Positions 1-9,699 of a DNA stretch of 64,000 nt are shown one piece after another. The notes under the pieces were generated by a model, which was not told the DNA's origin, made no database searches, and worked only from the letters and a program-made list of their open reading frames with translations. Source of the DNA: an uncultured Tateyamaria sp. (lineage in GTDB: Bacteria > Pseudomonadota > Alphaproteobacteria > Rhodobacterales > Rhodobacteraceae); assembly GCF_947503705.1 (NCBI RefSeq), contig NZ_CANNES010000005.1, positions 62,001 through 126,000 on the forward strand, given 5' to 3'. Position numbers and translations under genes: made by a program. The number at the start of each line of letters is the position of its first letter. The first letter of the stretch is position 1.

Positions 1-415
1 GTTCGATCCGGACAAGGCGCGCCTGGTCGTTCGGCATCTCGACCAGTACTTCGCCTTCGCCCACAATCGGTTGATAAAGCTGGGAAATCTGGTAACCCTG
101 CGGCAGGTCGGGATAGAAATAATTCTTGCGGTCAAAGGCCGATGTCAGGTTGATCGCGGCCTTTAATCCCAACCCCGTGCGCACCGCCTGTTCCACGCAA
201 AACTCGTTGATCACAGGCAGCATCCCAGGCATCGCCGCATCCACAAAGGCCACGTTGGAATTGGGTTCTGCCCCAAAGGTCGTGGAGGCGCCAGAAAACA
301 GTTTCGCGTTCGAGCTGATCTGCGCATGCACTTCCATCCCGATGACCAATTCCCAGTCATGTTTCGCGCCAGCAATCGTTTTGGGCGTCGGGGTCTCGTA
401 TGTCAGATCAAGCAT
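1..415 (-). CDS. gatB: Asp-tRNA(Asn)/Glu-tRNA(Gln) amidotransferase subunit B, N-terminal part
   Basis: The gene begins at the ATG complementary to 413-415 and runs off the left edge, so only about the first 138 codons are present. GatB is the subunit of the GatCAB complex that binds tRNA and, with GatA, converts mischarged Glu-tRNA(Gln) or Asp-tRNA(Asn) to the amidated form in the cytoplasm. The visible part has the family's N-terminal hallmarks: IGMEVHAQ, the Ser-rich KLFSGAS stretch, a PNSNV-like segment and the [18 protein letters not shown] block. The reading frame is clean. The upstream 116 bases separate it from a gene on the opposite strand, so the two probably have divergent promoters. 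Confidence 0.95.
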   Translation of the reverse strand, partial: MLDLTYETPTPKTIAGAKHDWELVIGMEVHAQISSNAKLFSGASTTFGAEPNSNVAFVDAAMPGMLPVINEFCVEQAVRTGLGLKAAINLTSAFDRKNYFYPDLPQGYQISQLYQPIVGEGEVLVEMPNDQARLVRIE

Positions 416-531
416 TGTCTCACCGCGTCAGTTGGGGCCGGTTTGGGGTGTAGTTCAGGTGGGGGTGCCCCGCAAGAGGGCGCGGCGTTCAGGCCCCTTG
501 GTTTTGCGGGCAAGGCGTGCAAACTGGGCAG

Positions 532-1014
532 ATGATCATCGACGAACGCCCGGTGCCCGAGGGCACGCTCATCGCCCCCTTTGCTGTGGCCGAGGGGCAT
601 CATGTCGATTGTTTTGAGTGTGCCGTTTCGGCGCCAGTATCGTTACCCGCGTTCATCACCGCCTTCTACACCCAGCCGCTGTTCCGGGCCGAGCGTTTGG
701 TGCTTCGCGTGCTGGCCCGCGCGCCCTCGACCGATGCGGATGTGGCCGCGCTTGCTGCGGGGCAGGCAGACCGCTTTGCCGTGTGGCAGGTTGCGGGGCG
801 CACAGGGGCCGAACTGCTGATGGGCGACCAAAACGGGCGCACGCTGTCGTGGTTGCAGGCAGAGGGGGGGACGCTGCGCTTTGGGTCCGTTGTGGTGCCG
901 GTGCGTGGGCGGCGCGGGAAGCTGACGCTGGGCCCGGTGTTCCTTAGCTTGCTGGGCGCGCACAAAGTCTATTCCCGGGCCCTGTTGTCCGGGGCGGCGC
1001 GGCGTCTGAGATAG
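532..1014 (+). CDS. Hypothetical protein (about 160 aa)
   Basis: I do not recognise this family with certainty. The protein is acidic at its N terminus (IIDERPVPEG) and strongly basic at the C terminus (GRRGKLTLG, ending AARRLR). It has no signal peptide and no clear membrane segment. It contains FYTQPLFRAERLVLR, a pattern I associate only with uncharacterised Rhodobacterales proteins. ATG at 532 is preferred; a GTG at 517 in the same frame would add five residues. It is transcribed away from gatB and ends at a strong bidirectional terminator-like hairpin. Codon use is typical of its neighbours, so it is probably a real gene. Confidence 0.65.
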   Translation: MIIDERPVPEGTLIAPFAVAEGHHVDCFECAVSAPVSLPAFITAFYTQPLFRAERLVLRVLARAPSTDADVAALAAGQADRFAVWQVAGRTGAELLMGDQNGRTLSWLQAEGGTLRFGSVVVPVRGRRGKLTLGPVFLSLLGAHKVYSRALLSGAARRLR

Positions 1015-1024
1015 ACGGCAAAAA

Positions 1025-1064
1025 CCCTGACGATGCCATTTCTGCACCGTCAGGGCCAAATTTT
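1025..1064. terminator. Bidirectional intrinsic terminator between convergent genes
   Basis: A perfect 8-bp stem, CCCTGACG (1025-1032) and CGTCAGGG (1048-1055), encloses a 15-base loop. An A-run precedes it and a TTTT run follows at about 1061, so it could stop transcription from both the upstream plus-strand gene and the downstream minus-strand gene. Confidence 0.75.
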
Positions 1065-1073
1065 CCCGTCGGA

Positions 1074-2204
<1,131 letters not shown>

Positions 2205-2245
2205 ATCAGTACTCCGATTTTTTCACGTAAAGTCAGATGTGTGGG

Positions 2246-2809
2246 TTAGCTGCCTGGGGTGTTGCGGACAAAATCGTTGCCCCGCTCTGCCGTGGCGGTA
2301 AAGGTCATGGCGTTAACCATCCAACCGGCCTCTGTTTGGGAAAAGCCGTGCACATAGGTGCCCCAGACTTCCCACATGGCATCGCCACCATTTTCCTCCA
2401 ATGCGCCGCGTTCCATCCGGTTCCAGGCATAGCCGTGCGAGTACATCGTGGCGCTGCCATCATCCTCGAAAGTCACGCGGTGATTGCCGCGCAGGTGGAA
2501 GGACGCCTTTTCCGCGGTCAGATTGGCGGACCACCCCGCGATAAGCGCATCGGCCGGGATTGTGGCCGGATCACCGCCAACCAATGAGGTGAAATCCACG
2601 TCGATCATGTCGGTGAAAAAGCTGCGGGCCAGCGTCCAGTCCTTGGCATCGACCGCTGCATCCAGCGCATCGGCAATGCGGATCATTTCAGCCTGTGCCA
2701 CAAGGGTCTCGGCGGTTATCGGCGTGCCGGCCTTGGGGGCCTCGGCCTGCGCGGCAAAGGGCAGGGAAAGTGCTGTGGCGAGCAGGGTGCCGGTCAGTCT
2801 GCGTTTCAT
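2246..2809 (-). CDS. Secreted SnoaL/NTF2-like protein
   Basis: About 187 residues starting at MKRRLTG, chosen because it opens a classic Sec signal peptide (basic start, hydrophobic core, AQA cleavage site near residue 22). An in-frame ATG four codons earlier is possible. The mature part looks like the SnoaL/NTF2 cone fold: an N-terminal helix pair (IADALDAAVDAKDW), FFTDMIDVDF, then a strand-rich half with HRVTFEDDG and a terminal strand (GWMVNAMTFTAT). Members are either small enzymes or binding proteins, so no reaction is claimed. The gene lies 41 bases ahead of the exported aldo/keto reductase and is probably co-transcribed with it. Confidence 0.75.
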   Translation of the reverse strand: MKRRLTGTLLATALSLPFAAQAEAPKAGTPITAETLVAQAEMIRIADALDAAVDAKDWTLARSFFTDMIDVDFTSLVGGDPATIPADALIAGWSANLTAEKASFHLRGNHRVTFEDDGSATMYSHGYAWNRMERGALEENGGDAMWEVWGTYVHGFSQTEAGWMVNAMTFTATAERGNDFVRNTPGS

Positions 2810-2860
2810 CGTAGCCTCCATCGTGTTGCTGTGATGGGACTAATCTGGCGATGTCATCGC

Positions 2861-2880
2861 ATAATTAAAAATTCTAATAA
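2861..2880. promoter_or_regulatory. AT-rich palindromic site, possible LysR-type operator/promoter
   Basis: The short gap between the LysR gene and the NTF2-like gene holds a strikingly AT-rich stretch in which TAAT and its inverse ATTA flank an AT core. LysR regulators bind T-N11-A dyads of this sort, so it may be the control site of the NTF2-like/aldo-keto reductase genes. This is inference from position and symmetry only. Confidence 0.35.
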
Positions 2881-2899
2881 GATATGAAGGTGATACCTT

Positions 2900-3787
2900 C
2901 TAGGCATCAATGTCGGCAACCACATTGCGCAGCCGTTCTGTCAGCTTTCCAGGCGTCTTGCCTGTGACAAAGAGAAACTCAATCGGCACCGAGAGCCCGG
3001 CCACCCGACGAAACTGCACCTGTTTCGGGGGGCGAGCCATATTGGCCGAGTTGACAAAGGCACAGCCGACGCCTGCGGACACCAGGCTGAGAATCGTGGT
3101 TTCGTTTTCCGCCTCTTGCACCACAAGCGGATCAAATCCGATGTGGGCCAAGGCGCCAAACAAGGCGTCATGATAGGCCGGTGCGACGCGGCGCGGAAAG
3201 GCCACGACGGGCAGGCCGTCAATGTCGTCGAGGTCCAGCGGCCCGTCCTTGTCAAAGTCCAGATCAGTGGAGGCGGCCAGCACCACATCGTCCACCCGAA
3301 GGGACAGGATGTTCAATGTATCCTCGACCAGATTGTCCTGGCGATAGACAAAGGCCGCGTCCAACTCATCCGCCAATAGGGCATCAATCTGGTCAACCGA
3401 GCCCATGGGTCGCACGTCGAGCCGGACATTGGGATAGGCGCGGGCATATCGGCTGAGGGCCTGCGGCATGTGCCCGGCCCAAGAGGCACTTTCCAACAGG
3501 CCGATCCTCAGGTGGCCTGCCTCGCCCTTGTCGATGCGCCGCGCTTCATCCGCAGCCTTGGTTGAAGCGGCCAGAATTGCGCGCGCCCGGTTGGAAAAGG
3601 CGCGACCCGCATCCGTCAGCACCACCCGCCGTCCCTCGCGCAAAAGAAGGTCAACGCCCAATTCCGCCTCGAGGTCGCGGATCTGACGCGACACCGCAGG
3701 CTGGGCGATCCGCAAGCGTTCAGCCGCATGGCTGATGCCACCATGATCGGCGACGGCCACGAAATAGCGCAGGTGGCGAAGCTCCAT
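2900..3787 (-). CDS. LysR-family transcriptional regulator
   Basis: About 295 residues from MELRHLRYF, the standard LysR opening; longer in-frame starts upstream would add residues not seen in the family. Residues 1-60 form the winged helix-turn-helix (HAAERLRIAQPAVSRQIRDLE), followed by the linker helix and a periplasmic-binding-protein-like effector domain (LRIGLLESASW, then AFVNSANM). It lies upstream of, and on the same strand as, the NTF2-like and aldo/keto reductase genes, and it faces away from the EamA exporter gene. It could control either set; the inducer is unknown. Confidence 0.92.
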   Translation of the reverse strand: MELRHLRYFVAVADHGGISHAAERLRIAQPAVSRQIRDLEAELGVDLLLREGRRVVLTDAGRAFSNRARAILAASTKAADEARRIDKGEAGHLRIGLLESASWAGHMPQALSRYARAYPNVRLDVRPMGSVDQIDALLADELDAAFVYRQDNLVEDTLNILSLRVDDVVLAASTDLDFDKDGPLDLDDIDGLPVVAFPRRVAPAYHDALFGALAHIGFDPLVVQEAENETTILSLVSAGVGCAFVNSANMARPPKQVQFRRVAGLSVPIEFLFVTGKTPGKLTERLRNVVADIDA

Positions 3788-3884
3788 AATCCATGCCTCA
3801 TGAGTATTGGTTTGGGTATTTATTAGCATTGGAGAGTATCAGTTCAAGGCTTCAATCTAGGGCGACCCTTGGATGGAGACCGAA

Positions 3885-4820
3885 ATGACCCTGAAACATC
3901 TGACTGGACCCCTGTTAGGGTTTGCCACGATCCTGTGTTGGTCCAGCTACAATGTTGCCGCGAAACATGGCATCGACACCGGTATTTCGCCTCAGGCGCT
4001 AACCTTTTTGCGCTTTGCGGTTCCGGGGGTGATCGCGGTTCCACTGCTGTTGGTCCTGTGGCTGCGGGGGCGGTCTTTGGGCATCACACTGCGGCGCTTG
4101 GCTGTACTGGTGCTGCTCGGCGGTCCAGTTTTTGGCCTCGTGGCGGTCAGCGGTTATGTTCACGCGCCTTTGTCCCACGGGCTATTATTTGCGCCGGTGG
4201 CGGTCTTTGTCACCACCAGCGTTCTGGGCCGCATCCTGTTGGCGGAACCGCTACGCGCTCGGCGGCTGGCTGGGGCAGGCATTATGTTTACGGGCCTCGG
4301 GGTGCTGGTCGGTTTTGGCCTTGGCGATCTGGGGGCAGATTGGGGGCAGGGCGTCGTGCTGTTTGTTGCGGCGGGGGCCATGTGGGGCGGTTATACCGTG
4401 TTGCTGCGCCACTGGCGCGTGCCCATGATCCAGGGGACGGTGGCTGTGGCCGCAGGATCGGCCCTGACGGCCATTCCAGCCTTGGGGTGGGTCGCGGCCG
4501 AAAGTTTGCTCAGCGCGCCGACCGGGGCTTTGATCCTTCAAGCGGTGATGCAAGGGCTGGTCGGTGGCGTTATCAGCGTCGTCGCCCTGATCGGGGCCGT
4601 GCGTCTGATGCCGGTGCAGGTGGCGGGCCTTTTACCGATATTTACGCCCGTGGTGGCACTCGCCCTTGCGGCAGCAGCCTTTGGCACAATGCCCACCGGG
4701 GCAGAGATCATCGGCGTGACGATCATCGCTGCGGGCTTTTTGTTCAGCTTTGGCGTCAGGCTGAGCCAGCCATTTTCGTGGTCCCAAACCGGGTCAAAAT
4801 CGCGCAGACTGCGCTCATGA
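3885..4820 (+). CDS. EamA/DMT-family transporter
   Basis: About 311 residues with some ten hydrophobic segments arranged as two five-helix EamA repeats (first from LLGFATILCWSSYNVAA, second from the GGAMWGGYTVLLRH region). Such proteins export or import metabolites such as amino acids and nucleotides. ATG at 3885 is chosen because a GGAG sits six bases upstream; an ATG at 3873 would add METE. The stop codon overlaps the start of the following cyclase gene in an ATGA, which implies translational coupling. No substrate can be inferred. It is divergent from the LysR gene, which could regulate it. Confidence 0.88.
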   Translation: MTLKHLTGPLLGFATILCWSSYNVAAKHGIDTGISPQALTFLRFAVPGVIAVPLLLVLWLRGRSLGITLRRLAVLVLLGGPVFGLVAVSGYVHAPLSHGLLFAPVAVFVTTSVLGRILLAEPLRARRLAGAGIMFTGLGVLVGFGLGDLGADWGQGVVLFVAAGAMWGGYTVLLRHWRVPMIQGTVAVAAGSALTAIPALGWVAAESLLSAPTGALILQAVMQGLVGGVISVVALIGAVRLMPVQVAGLLPIFTPVVALALAAAAFGTMPTGAEIIGVTIIAAGFLFSFGVRLSQPFSWSQTGSKSRRLRS

Positions 4821-6154
4821 CGACCGCTGACACTGATCCGTTTGCCGCAGAATCTGCGGCGCGCTTGATCCGGGCCGAGCAAAATGGCCTGCGTCTGGCC
4901 ATCGCCTGCCGGACGCTGGTTACCGGGCTTGCTTTTGCTTGGTATGTGGGCGCACCGATCCTCTTTGACGGGTTTGAACCGCGTCTGGCCGCTGTACTTG
5001 TCTTGTTGCTCTTTACCGCCGTGGGGGTGGCGCATTTGGCGGTGATCGGCACGCGCTTTGATCGGTCCTGGATGAAATATGCCGTGTACGCCCTTGATAC
5101 TCTGTCCATCTGTGCGACTTTTGCTCTGATCCCGATCAGTCGGGCGGACGACGTGCCCCAGATCATCGCCTTTCGGGCCTACGGCATTTACTACCTCTTT
5201 CCGCTTGTCGCGATTGCCTGCCTCAGCCTGTCATGGCGTCTGGTGCTGTGGACCGGTGCGCTTTGTGTTGCAGGGTGGTGGGCGGCGTTTGGGTGGGTGA
5301 TCACGGGGATGCAAACCTACCTGTCTTGGGCCGATATCCCGGCCAATGCCACACGCGCCGATTACGAGCGTGTGTTCTTGTCCATCGACTTTGTCGGGCG
5401 GGGCAACCGGATCGAAGAAACCGCGATGCTGATGTTTGGCGCAATGATCCTGGCGGTGGCCGTGTACCGGGCGCGGGGCGTCTTCTTTGCCCAAGTGGCC
5501 TCGGACCTTGCAGAGCGACGCGAACGCGATGCGCGCCAGAAAGTCAGCGCGCTCTTGGGAAAATACGTGCCGGCCGAGATTGCGCAAAGGCTGATTGCGA
5601 ATGATGGCCCGATGCGGCCGCAACGAACGGCGGGCACCGCCCTTGTCATGGATATCGCTGGCTTTACCGCCTTTTCCGCCCAGAATGCGCCGGAACATGT
5701 CATCCGCGTTTTGGATGCCTTTTTGTCCGATGCCACGGATGTAGTATCAAAGCATGGCGGCATCGTGATGTCCTATCTTGGGGATGGATTTCTGGTGACG
5801 TTCAACGCGCCTATTGGCATTCCGAACCCCGAGCAGGCGGCGATGCAGGCGGCCCGCGCCCTTTTGGGCATTGGGCAGGGACACGGTTTTGACATTCGGG
5901 TGGGAATTGCCAGCGGCGATCTGGTCACGGGGACAATCGGCTCGTCTGAACGCCAGTCCTTTACGGTTTATGGGGACGCTGTGAACCTGGCTGCCCGCCT
6001 TGAAGGGCAGTGCAAGATCTTGGGCGTATCGGTGTTGGTCGATGCGGCGACGCAAGCGGCCGTGACGGACATCGAACTGGAGGCCTGCGGCGCTCAAAAC
6101 ATCGCAGGGCTTGCATCCCAAGTGCCCGTCTACTGCCTGAGTGGGGAAGGCTGA
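4817..6154 (+). CDS. Membrane-anchored class III adenylate/guanylate cyclase
   Basis: A 445-residue protein with about six membrane segments (residues 25-215), a short coiled linker (LAERRERDARQK) and a C-terminal class III cyclase domain (about 270-440). The metal-binding Asp lies in VMDIAGFTAFS (D279) and the second in GDG (D323). N390 and R394 in VNLAARLE supply the transition-state pair. The substrate-specifying position three residues before GDG, usually Lys, is Ser here (S319), and its partner is Thr (T383), so whether the product is cAMP, cGMP or something else is open. The start overlaps the exporter stop by four bases. Confidence 0.9.
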   Translation: MTTADTDPFAAESAARLIRAEQNGLRLAIACRTLVTGLAFAWYVGAPILFDGFEPRLAAVLVLLLFTAVGVAHLAVIGTRFDRSWMKYAVYALDTLSICATFALIPISRADDVPQIIAFRAYGIYYLFPLVAIACLSLSWRLVLWTGALCVAGWWAAFGWVITGMQTYLSWADIPANATRADYERVFLSIDFVGRGNRIEETAMLMFGAMILAVAVYRARGVFFAQVASDLAERRERDARQKVSALLGKYVPAEIAQRLIANDGPMRPQRTAGTALVMDIAGFTAFSAQNAPEHVIRVLDAFLSDATDVVSKHGGIVMSYLGDGFLVTFNAPIGIPNPEQAAMQAARALLGIGQGHGFDIRVGIASGDLVTGTIGSSERQSFTVYGDAVNLAARLEGQCKILGVSVLVDAATQAAVTDIELEACGAQNIAGLASQVPVYCLSGEG

Positions 6155-6161
6155 GCCTGCG

Positions 6162-7463
6162 TCATACCGCGTGCGTTTCGGCCCCGTTTTCGGTAAAGAC
6201 CACCCGCTTGCCCGCCGCCAGTTCGCGACGGAAGAGATCCGTCAGATAACGCAGCGCGTCCGCATAGCCCGAGGCGGCAAAACGGTCGGCACAGCGCACC
6301 TTGAGCGCATTATCAAACCCGCGTGCGGCATGGGCCCACAACATCGGATGCAACTCGGTCAGGTGGTCCTTGACCACCCATGCCGCGGCAGAGGCGATCT
6401 GTGCACGGATGTAATCCGCCTCGTCATGACCCGTGGGCGTGGCGCCCATGGTATTGGCGCAATAGGCCGCGATCAGGTTCACGGTGTACTGGTCCGGCGA
6501 GACGCGCAGGATGTCGCGCAATCCGTCGAGGAAAAAGTCGAGGTCAAGGCGGGCGCAGGCCTCCGTATCGGCGGAAATGGCGTCGAACATGACCCACGCA
6601 TAGGCCCCGGCCCCCCAGACATCGTGGGTCCGCCCGGCGGCACGGCGGGCCTCAAGCTCAAGCCGGTCGTAATCGCCATGCCAGCGGGGCAGCAGGTGGC
6701 CACCCAAAGCGCGCAGGGCGCGGGGGTCACGGGGATCAATGTCGATCCAGGCCTCGTAATCAGCAACGATCTTGCGGGCGGGGCCGCCGATGCCACCGAT
6801 GAGCGCGCACCGGGCTGACGCGAGCAGTGTCAGAGTGTGGTGCTTGGTGTCAAATGCAGCGACAATATCGGCGGCCCGGTCGAAATGGGCGGCGAAGGCT
6901 TCGCGGTTGCGCGCGGGTACTTCGATGTCCCAGGCGGTCCCGCGCCAGGCCCAGCCGATGTCCATATGCGCCTTGGCCACGATGGCGGCAATGACCGGAT
7001 CCTCGGGGTGGTCGGCCAGAACCTCTTCGAGCGCTTCGATACCCGCCAAGAGTGGGGCATCGCGGTCGGGACGGCCCGACAAGAGGGCGTGTTCGGCAGC
7101 GCCAACAACATCGGCGCGTGCGCCATAGGCCATGAGTTCGGAGATGGGCATGCCGCCCTGCGTCTTGAGCCGTGCGGCATCCGCCTCTGCGATTGCCTTT
7201 GACAGGCCTGCCCAATCTTCTTGCCGGGCCAATCGGAGGCCCCGCAATTGCTGGGCATCGCGGTCGCGGTCTTCGGCCGTGGGGTCGGGGCAGGGGATCG
7301 TCAGCGCGCTTTCCAGCGCAGTTGCCATCTGCCTGCGGTTAAACTTCGGTTTCGGTTTCGGCGCAGTTTGCAGAACGCCGTCTAATGCCATGTCGCCAAA
7401 AGGGTCCCGCAGTTTGCTGCGGAATTGCGCCAAAGGCGCTAGAATGCGTTCTGCAAATGCCAT
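6162..7463 (-). CDS. Hypothetical protein, helical-repeat-like (433 aa)
   Basis: No family recognised with confidence. The protein is mostly predicted helix, rich in Ala, Asp and Trp, without a signal peptide or membrane span. Segments such as PEDPVIAAIVAKAHMDIGWAW and DPRDPRALRALGGHLLPRW resemble TPR-like helical repeats, suggesting a binding or scaffold role. It ends only seven bases from the cyclase stop on the opposite strand, so the two genes are convergent with no room for separate terminators. Its start lies in a divergent gap shared with the lytic transglycosylase-like gene. The intact long frame and typical codon use support a real gene. Confidence 0.75.
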   Translation of the reverse strand: MAFAERILAPLAQFRSKLRDPFGDMALDGVLQTAPKPKPKFNRRQMATALESALTIPCPDPTAEDRDRDAQQLRGLRLARQEDWAGLSKAIAEADAARLKTQGGMPISELMAYGARADVVGAAEHALLSGRPDRDAPLLAGIEALEEVLADHPEDPVIAAIVAKAHMDIGWAWRGTAWDIEVPARNREAFAAHFDRAADIVAAFDTKHHTLTLLASARCALIGGIGGPARKIVADYEAWIDIDPRDPRALRALGGHLLPRWHGDYDRLELEARRAAGRTHDVWGAGAYAWVMFDAISADTEACARLDLDFFLDGLRDILRVSPDQYTVNLIAAYCANTMGATPTGHDEADYIRAQIASAAAWVVKDHLTELHPMLWAHAARGFDNALKVRCADRFAASGYADALRYLTDLFRRELAAGKRVVFTENGAETHAV

Positions 7464-7700
7464 CGTAAAAACAATCCGTCACTGGTTACTGAGCACGTTG
7501 TGGCAGGGAATTGAGACGCAAACAGGGCAGGCTGGCGTCAACAAAGGGCAATTGCCGCGAAGAATTTTTGCACTTACCCGCAGGTGGCGAAACAATGCAA
7601 TCTGGGGTCGTGGATTGTCCTGATTTGAGCAGGGAATGCCACAGGGCCCGCCAGATTCTATCGTGGACAGCGCGGGCAAGACCCCGCCATATTCGCGGTC

Positions 7701-8351
7701 ATGTTACGTGTTTTGAGCCTTGTTTGCCTGTTCTGGTCTGTTGTGGCCTCTGCCGAAGTGGCAAGCCCCGAACCGGTGCGCCCTGTGGCGCGCGAGGGGG
7801 CCTTGCCCCACACCCGCTGGACCCACCAACCGGGACATGCGGTGTGGAACCGTGCGGCGATTTCTGCCCTCAAGACACATGGTCGTGCGCTGGTTGAGAT
7901 GGTGCCCGGTGACATATCAAACTGGTGCCCGGCATATGATGGCGCGGATGGGGCGGGACGTCGTGCGTTTTGGGTCGGATTTTTGTCGGCTCTGGCCAAA
8001 CACGAAAGCACGTACCGGCCCGCGGCGATCGGGGGGGGCGGCAAATGGTATGGCCTGCTGCAAATCCTGCCCGCCACGGCCCGGGGATATAAGTGTAACG
8101 TCGGTACGGGTGAGGCGCTCAAGAACGGCGCTGCGAACCTCAGCTGTGCCGTGCGTATCATGGCCGTCACTGTGCCCCGTGACGGTGTGATCCACGGCCG
8201 TGATCGCAAATGGCGCGGGGTAAGTGCGGATTGGGGCCCCATGCGCTCGCGCGCCAAGCGCGCCGACATTGCAGGCTGGTTGCGCCGCCAGCCCTATTGT
8301 CAGGCTTTGGCCCAGACCCGACCCGTCGCCCGTCCGGCTCTATCGGATTGA
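7701..8351 (+). CDS. Lytic transglycosylase-like (SLT domain) secreted protein
   Basis: A 216-residue protein with an N-terminal signal sequence (MLRVLSLVCLFWSVVASAEV, cleavage about residue 18). The core shows the goose-lysozyme/SLT pattern: a catalytic Glu in KHESTYRP (E102), followed by GKWYGLLQILPATARGY and a Cys-containing helix (NLSCAVRIM). These enzymes cleave peptidoglycan between MurNAc and GlcNAc in the periplasm. It is shorter than Slt70-type enzymes and lacks LysM or other anchoring domains, so a specialised role is likely. It ends just before an intergenic hairpin repeat that may act as its terminator. Confidence 0.85.
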   Translation: MLRVLSLVCLFWSVVASAEVASPEPVRPVAREGALPHTRWTHQPGHAVWNRAAISALKTHGRALVEMVPGDISNWCPAYDGADGAGRRAFWVGFLSALAKHESTYRPAAIGGGGKWYGLLQILPATARGYKCNVGTGEALKNGAANLSCAVRIMAVTVPRDGVIHGRDRKWRGVSADWGPMRSRAKRADIAGWLRRQPYCQALAQTRPVARPALSD

Positions 8352-8404
8352 GCGCCTTTCGGCGCGCACGATGTTTTGCATCTGCCTCCGGCAACTGCGT
8401 TTTG

Positions 8405-8450
8405 TGGGGGCCAGCCCCCACACCCCCGGGATATTTATAGCCAAAAGAAG
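8405..8450. repeat. Hairpin repeat, family R2, copy 1
   Basis: A perfect GC hairpin (TGGGGGC-CA-GCCCCCA, 8405-8420) is followed by a C-rich spacer, CCGGGATATTTATAG and CCAAAAGAAG. The same order of blocks appears at 16996-17040 and, diverged, at 10247-10294. It lies in the convergent gap after the transglycosylase-like gene, so it may also terminate transcription. Confidence 0.75.
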
Positions 8451-8465
8451 AACGGGAGTGCCGCG

Positions 8466-8897
8466 TCAGCCCATGAGCGAGAAGTGGTGTCTTTCGACTT
8501 TGATACCGCGCTCGGTCAGTTCGGTCTCAAACAGGTCCGCGGGCGGGGTGGTTTCCAGCGGCAATCTTATTTTACGGCCCGTGATCAGTACCACCGTTGT
8601 ACGGATCGACAGGTCGAGCCGCGTGTCGAGCCGTAGGTGGCTGATCTGATCCCAGGTGATCGTCCCTTTGCGTCGGCCAGAGAAAAAACTGAGCCCGTCA
8701 CTGCCCAGCCGCAGCCCGGACCTGCGCGCGCTGATCAGGTCGTAGAGTGCCGGTAGGGTGAAAAGGCCCAAAACCCCCATCAGCCAAGGCGCCGCCTCGA
8801 GTTGGGTGACCGCCAGAATAAGCGCCCCCCAGACCAGGATCAGCGTGATCAGGGTGGCCCGGTTTCGGCCAGTGGTTTCAAAAGAATAGGGTTTCAT
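8466..8897 (-). CDS. Hypothetical inner-membrane protein (143 aa)
   Basis: Two adjacent hydrophobic segments (about residues 15-52: TLITLILVWGALILAV and WLMGVLGLFTLPALYDLI) precede a soluble strand-rich half with GLRLGSDGLSFFSGRR and KGTITWDQISHLRLD. That layout, a two-helix anchor followed by a PH-like beta domain, is shared by many small uncharacterised membrane proteins. No catalytic motif is visible. Its stop is 15 bases after the R2 repeat, and its start lies five bases from the stop of the SDR gene upstream, so the two are probably one transcript. Confidence 0.7.
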   Translation of the reverse strand: MKPYSFETTGRNRATLITLILVWGALILAVTQLEAAPWLMGVLGLFTLPALYDLISARRSGLRLGSDGLSFFSGRRKGTITWDQISHLRLDTRLDLSIRTTVVLITGRKIRLPLETTPPADLFETELTERGIKVERHHFSLMG

Positions 8898-8902
8898 GCC
8901 CT

Positions 8903-9646
8903 CTAGCGCCCACCTGTAACATCCAGCGCGGAACCGGTGATATAGCTCGCCTTGGCGGAGGCGAGCCAGAGGATGGCTTCAGCGACTTCCTCGGCCGTGC
9001 CCGCCCGTTTCATGGGCACCATCGGCCCAAGCCGTTCGGCCCTGTCAGGTTGACCGCCCTTGCCGTGAATGTCCGTCAGGATGATTCCGGGGCGCACGGA
9101 CATGACCCTGATGTTGTCCGGGGCGACCTCGTCCGACAGCCCTTTGGTGAAGGTGTCAATGGCCCCTTTGGAGGCGGCATAGTCCAGGTATTGATTGCCT
9201 GATCCCAACCGGGCGGCGGCGGATGACAGATTGATGATTGCACCACCGTCGCCCTGAGCCTGCATGCGGATCACGGCTTCTTTGGCGACCAGTATGGCGC
9301 CGATGACGTTGACGTTCATCATCCGCGTCAGACGGGCATGGCCGATCTGAGTCAGAGGGGCGGCATCGGCCACGATCCCTGCATTGTTGATCAGCACGTC
9401 GATGCGGCCAAAGCTGTCGTCTGCTGCCTTAAAGATGGTTTGGATATCGTCCGGGTTTGCGACGTCCCCTTGCACGATGACACATTTCGCGCCAGCGGCC
9501 TCGACGTCCTTCTGGACCGCTTCGGCATCGGATCGCGAAGCGCGGTAATTCAGCACGAGGTCGTAATCCGGGGCAGCCAGGCGCGCGCAGGCAGCGCCGA
9601 TCCCGGCAGAACCGCCGGTGATGAGGCAAACGGGGCGTTGGGTCAT
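8903..9646 (-). CDS. Short-chain dehydrogenase/reductase (classical SDR)
   Basis: A 247-residue classical SDR with a Rossmann fold. The cofactor loop TGGSAGIG lies at residues 10-17, NNAG follows the fourth strand, the catalytic Ser is in NLSSAAARLG, and Tyr and Lys are in YAASKG. The C terminus ends SALDVTGGR as usual. The loop region after the first strand (NYRASRSDAE, with basic residues) suggests NADP(H). Substrate is unknown; it resembles sugar- or oxoacyl-reductase-like members. Upstream of its start sits the GTCGGT periodic element, which lies where its promoter would be expected. Confidence 0.9.
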   Translation of the reverse strand: MTQRPVCLITGGSAGIGAACARLAAPDYDLVLNYRASRSDAEAVQKDVEAAGAKCVIVQGDVANPDDIQTIFKAADDSFGRIDVLINNAGIVADAAPLTQIGHARLTRMMNVNVIGAILVAKEAVIRMQAQGDGGAIINLSSAAARLGSGNQYLDYAASKGAIDTFTKGLSDEVAPDNIRVMSVRPGIILTDIHGKGGQPDRAERLGPMVPMKRAGTAEEVAEAILWLASAKASYITGSALDVTGGR

Positions 9647-9664
9647 TTCGGGGCCTTTTTTGAT

Positions 9665-9692
9665 GTCGGTATTTGGTCGGTATAGCGTCGGT
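9665..9692 (+). repeat. GTCGGT periodic direct-repeat element, copy 1
   Basis: GTCGGT occurs three times at exactly 11-bp spacing (9665, 9676, 9687), with a degenerate GTCAGT at 9699. The spacers ATTTG and ATAGC are nearly shared with a second copy at 52523-52550. It lies between the SDR start and the DUF1993 stop, both on the minus strand. Confidence 0.8.
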
Positions 9693-9699
9693 GCAAATG

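Noticed and set aside
3869-4816. N-terminal extension of the cyclase frame
   Set aside because: This part is out of frame with the EamA transporter, which is the real gene there. The cyclase starts at 4817.
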